5,337 nt of DNA from Chloroflexota bacterium (GTDB taxonomy: Bacteria; Chloroflexota; Dehalococcoidia; SM23-28-2; RBG-16-64-32): contig JACPQO010000147.1 in NCBI GenBank assembly GCA_016190405.1, forward strand, positions 1 through 5,337, given 5' to 3'. The position numbers and the translations under genes were made by a program. Positions 4,325 through 5,337 of the stretch are shown here, piece by piece; within the stretch, counting starts at the first letter, position 1, and each line of letters begins with the position of its first letter. The notes beneath the pieces were generated by a model, which had not been told where the DNA came from, ran no database searches, and saw only the letters and a program-made list of their open reading frames with translations.

Positions 4325-5288
4325 AGTAGCCCTCCCGAACTGTCTCGGCCTGGCGGAGCTCGATCAGCTTCTTGGCCCCCACCCGCTTGTCCAGCATCTC
4401 CTCGTGGGAGGAGACGCTGAAGACCCACTTTTCCAGGTAGTCATCCGTCTTGTTCTGGGCCTGGGCGGCGGCGAACTCCATCAGGTGTTCGAGGTCGCCG
4501 CCGTAGCGGCCGGGGGTGCTGCCAGGGTATGAGCCGAAGGGCGCCACCACCACCGCGTCCACGAAGTAGTAGGGGATGGTCGTCCGCTGGGGGTGGCGGC
4601 GGATCTCCTCCTGGTCGATGAGCTCTTCGGTGGAGATGATGACCTTCTTGGAGGCCATGGCGATCTCCAGGGGGGCGACGCCGGCGCCCAGCACCCTGGC
4701 GTTGCCGTAGGCATCGCACTGGTGGACGTGGATGAGGCCTACGTCGGGGTTGAGGGCGGGGACGAGGCATAGACGCTGGCCGGTGTAGGGGTCCTCGATC
4801 AACTTGGCGCCGGACTGCTGGAAGGTGTCGGTGCCGCCCAGGTAGCGCAGGGGCAGGAAGGGAACCCCCAGGGACCCGGCCAGGAGGCGGTAAGCCAGGG
4901 CGCCGTTGCTCCACTCGATGAGCTTGACTTCCCCGGCCCGTACGGCCCGGTTGATGACGGGCCCGAACTCCATCCAGCCCACGTCCACCTTGCTGACGCA
5001 GCCGCCGGCCGTGAGGAGGCTGGCGTCGGTCCAGGTGAACTTGGCGCACAGCCAGAGGTCTTTCTTGCGCTGGCGGACGATCTCGCGGAACAGGGAGGCG
5101 GGGCCCCGTATCGCCATGTTCTGGTCGTAGGCTACATAGTCCCCATCGCTGACGAAGCGGGATACCGCTTCCTGCTCGCTTATGACCTTGTTGATCAGGC
5201 GCCGCTCCTTGTTGCCGCGCACGTACGCCCGGAAGGCGTCGGGATCGGGGGGAAGGAACTCGCCGGCGCCGGATTCGATGACCTGCAT
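4317..5288 (-). CDS. Class I CoA-transferase alpha subunit (GctA/IpdA-like)
   Basis: Alpha subunit of a two-subunit CoA-transferase-fold enzyme, 323 residues from the chosen ATG. Visible blocks (numbered from that ATG) are ISEQEAVSRFVSDGDYVAYDQ (about 36-56), the family start of the fold, then EWSNGALAYRLLAGSLGVPFLPLR (125-148), GGTDTF (151-156), IHVHQCDAYGNARVLG (186-201) and STEELI (219-224). The tail (about 277-323) is the charged extension common in GctA-like proteins, including DDYLEKWV. The ATG at 5286-5288 is preferred because GTGAGG (5295-5300, complement) lies 6 bases upstream. A GTG at 5298-5300, giving four extra residues, is the alternative and has only C-rich sequence before it. 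The roughly 35-residue N-terminal stretch before the fold is longer than in typical short family members. The stop overlaps the beta start by 8 bp. Subunit identity is firm; the substrate is unknown. Confidence 0.9.
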   Translation of the reverse strand: MQVIESGAGEFLPPDPDAFRAYVRGNKERRLINKVISEQEAVSRFVSDGDYVAYDQNMAIRGPASLFREIVRQRKKDLWLCAKFTWTDASLLTAGGCVSKVDVGWMEFGPVINRAVRAGEVKLIEWSNGALAYRLLAGSLGVPFLPLRYLGGTDTFQQSGAKLIEDPYTGQRLCLVPALNPDVGLIHVHQCDAYGNARVLGAGVAPLEIAMASKKVIISTEELIDQEEIRRHPQRTTIPYYFVDAVVVAPFGSYPGSTPGRYGGDLEHLMEFAAAQAQNKTDDYLEKWVFSVSSHEEMLDKRVGAKKLIELRQAETVREGYYE

Positions 5289-5294
5289 GGCATG

Positions 5295-5300
5295 CCTCAC
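5295..5300 (-). promoter_or_regulatory. Ribosome binding site favouring the ATG at 5288 of the alpha subunit
   Basis: The - strand reads GTGAGG, then 6 bases, then ATG. If the GTG in this site were the true start, the sequence before it (complement of 5301-5320) would be C-rich with no purine tract. The short site is suggestive, not conclusive. Confidence 0.45.
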
Positions 5301-5301
5301 T

Positions 5302-5336
5302 GGGAAGGGGCGGCGGGCGGGATGGGCGGGATGGGG
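5302..5336 (+). other. G-tract cluster with a short tandem repeat
   Basis: Seven runs of three or four G (5302, 5307, 5315, 5319, 5324, 5328 and 5333) are separated by loops of 1 to 4 bases. GGGCGGGAT is repeated in tandem (5315-5323 and 5324-5332). The pattern meets the usual G-quadruplex consensus on the + strand, immediately upstream of the - strand alpha-subunit start. It is cut by the window end, so its full length and its upstream neighbour are unknown. Confidence 0.55.
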
Positions 5337-5337
5337 A

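Noticed and set aside
2510..4420. A 636-codon + strand open frame, the longest in the window
   Set aside because: It runs antisense through the DUF35 and CoA-transferase beta genes and through the repeat cluster. It has no family motifs, is rich in low-complexity Gly/Ala/Arg/His, and includes the repeat-derived NHKGTKTQ-type string. It arises from high GC at third positions.
1..5337. tRNA, rRNA, transposase, integrase or defence genes
   Set aside because: I found no tRNA-like cloverleaf, no rRNA-like sequence, and no protein with transposase, recombinase, nuclease or toxin-antitoxin motifs in any plausible frame.

Overview
The window is GC-rich bacterial DNA, strongly biased to G/C at third codon positions, so long open frames appear antisense to the real genes. 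It holds five protein genes and no RNA gene that I can see. The mix of an anchored HtrA-type protease, an acyl-CoA module (CoA-transferase subunits, SCP2-type thiolase, DUF35 partner) and several families of intergenic palindromes would suit a Chloroflexota (Dehalococcoidia/SAR202-like) genome. An actinobacterium or another high-GC lineage is not excluded. The taxon is inferred from gene style and repeats, not from a marker gene.

Layout. A perfect 30-bp palindrome opens the window (1-30). The + strand gene for a membrane-anchored trypsin-like/PDZ protease follows (80-1255). A 152-bp convergent gap (1256-1407) holds two tandem hairpins inside a larger inverted repeat whose arms match the opening palindrome. 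Everything else is on the - strand, read right to left: CoA-transferase alpha subunit (5288-4317), beta subunit (4324-3464, overlapping alpha by 8 bp), a 327-bp gap filled with the ACCACAAAGGCACGAAG-type repeat, a stand-alone zinc-ribbon/OB-fold DUF35 protein (TTG start at 3136, end 2705), a 175-bp gap with a ~100-bp imperfect hairpin, and an SCP2-type thiolase-like protein (2529-1408).

How the genes fit together. The alpha and beta frames are translationally coupled and should form one class I CoA-transferase-fold enzyme that activates or modifies a carboxylic acid as its CoA thioester. DUF35 proteins are known partners of SCP2-type thiolases and thiolase-fold aldolases, for example the Ltp2-DUF35 pairing in steroid side-chain degradation and the archaeal thiolase/HMG-CoA synthase/DUF35 complex. 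The four - strand genes therefore look like a carbon-carbon bond cleaving (or forming) acyl-CoA pathway module whose substrate the sequence does not reveal. Whether they share one transcript is uncertain, because two repeat-filled gaps interrupt the series. The protease is on the opposite strand and probably unrelated.

I see no defence system, CRISPR array, transposase or integrase. The most unusual content is intergenic: each of the three gaps longer than 100 bp carries a different palindromic repeat family, one of which reaches into the ribosome binding site of the DUF35 gene.
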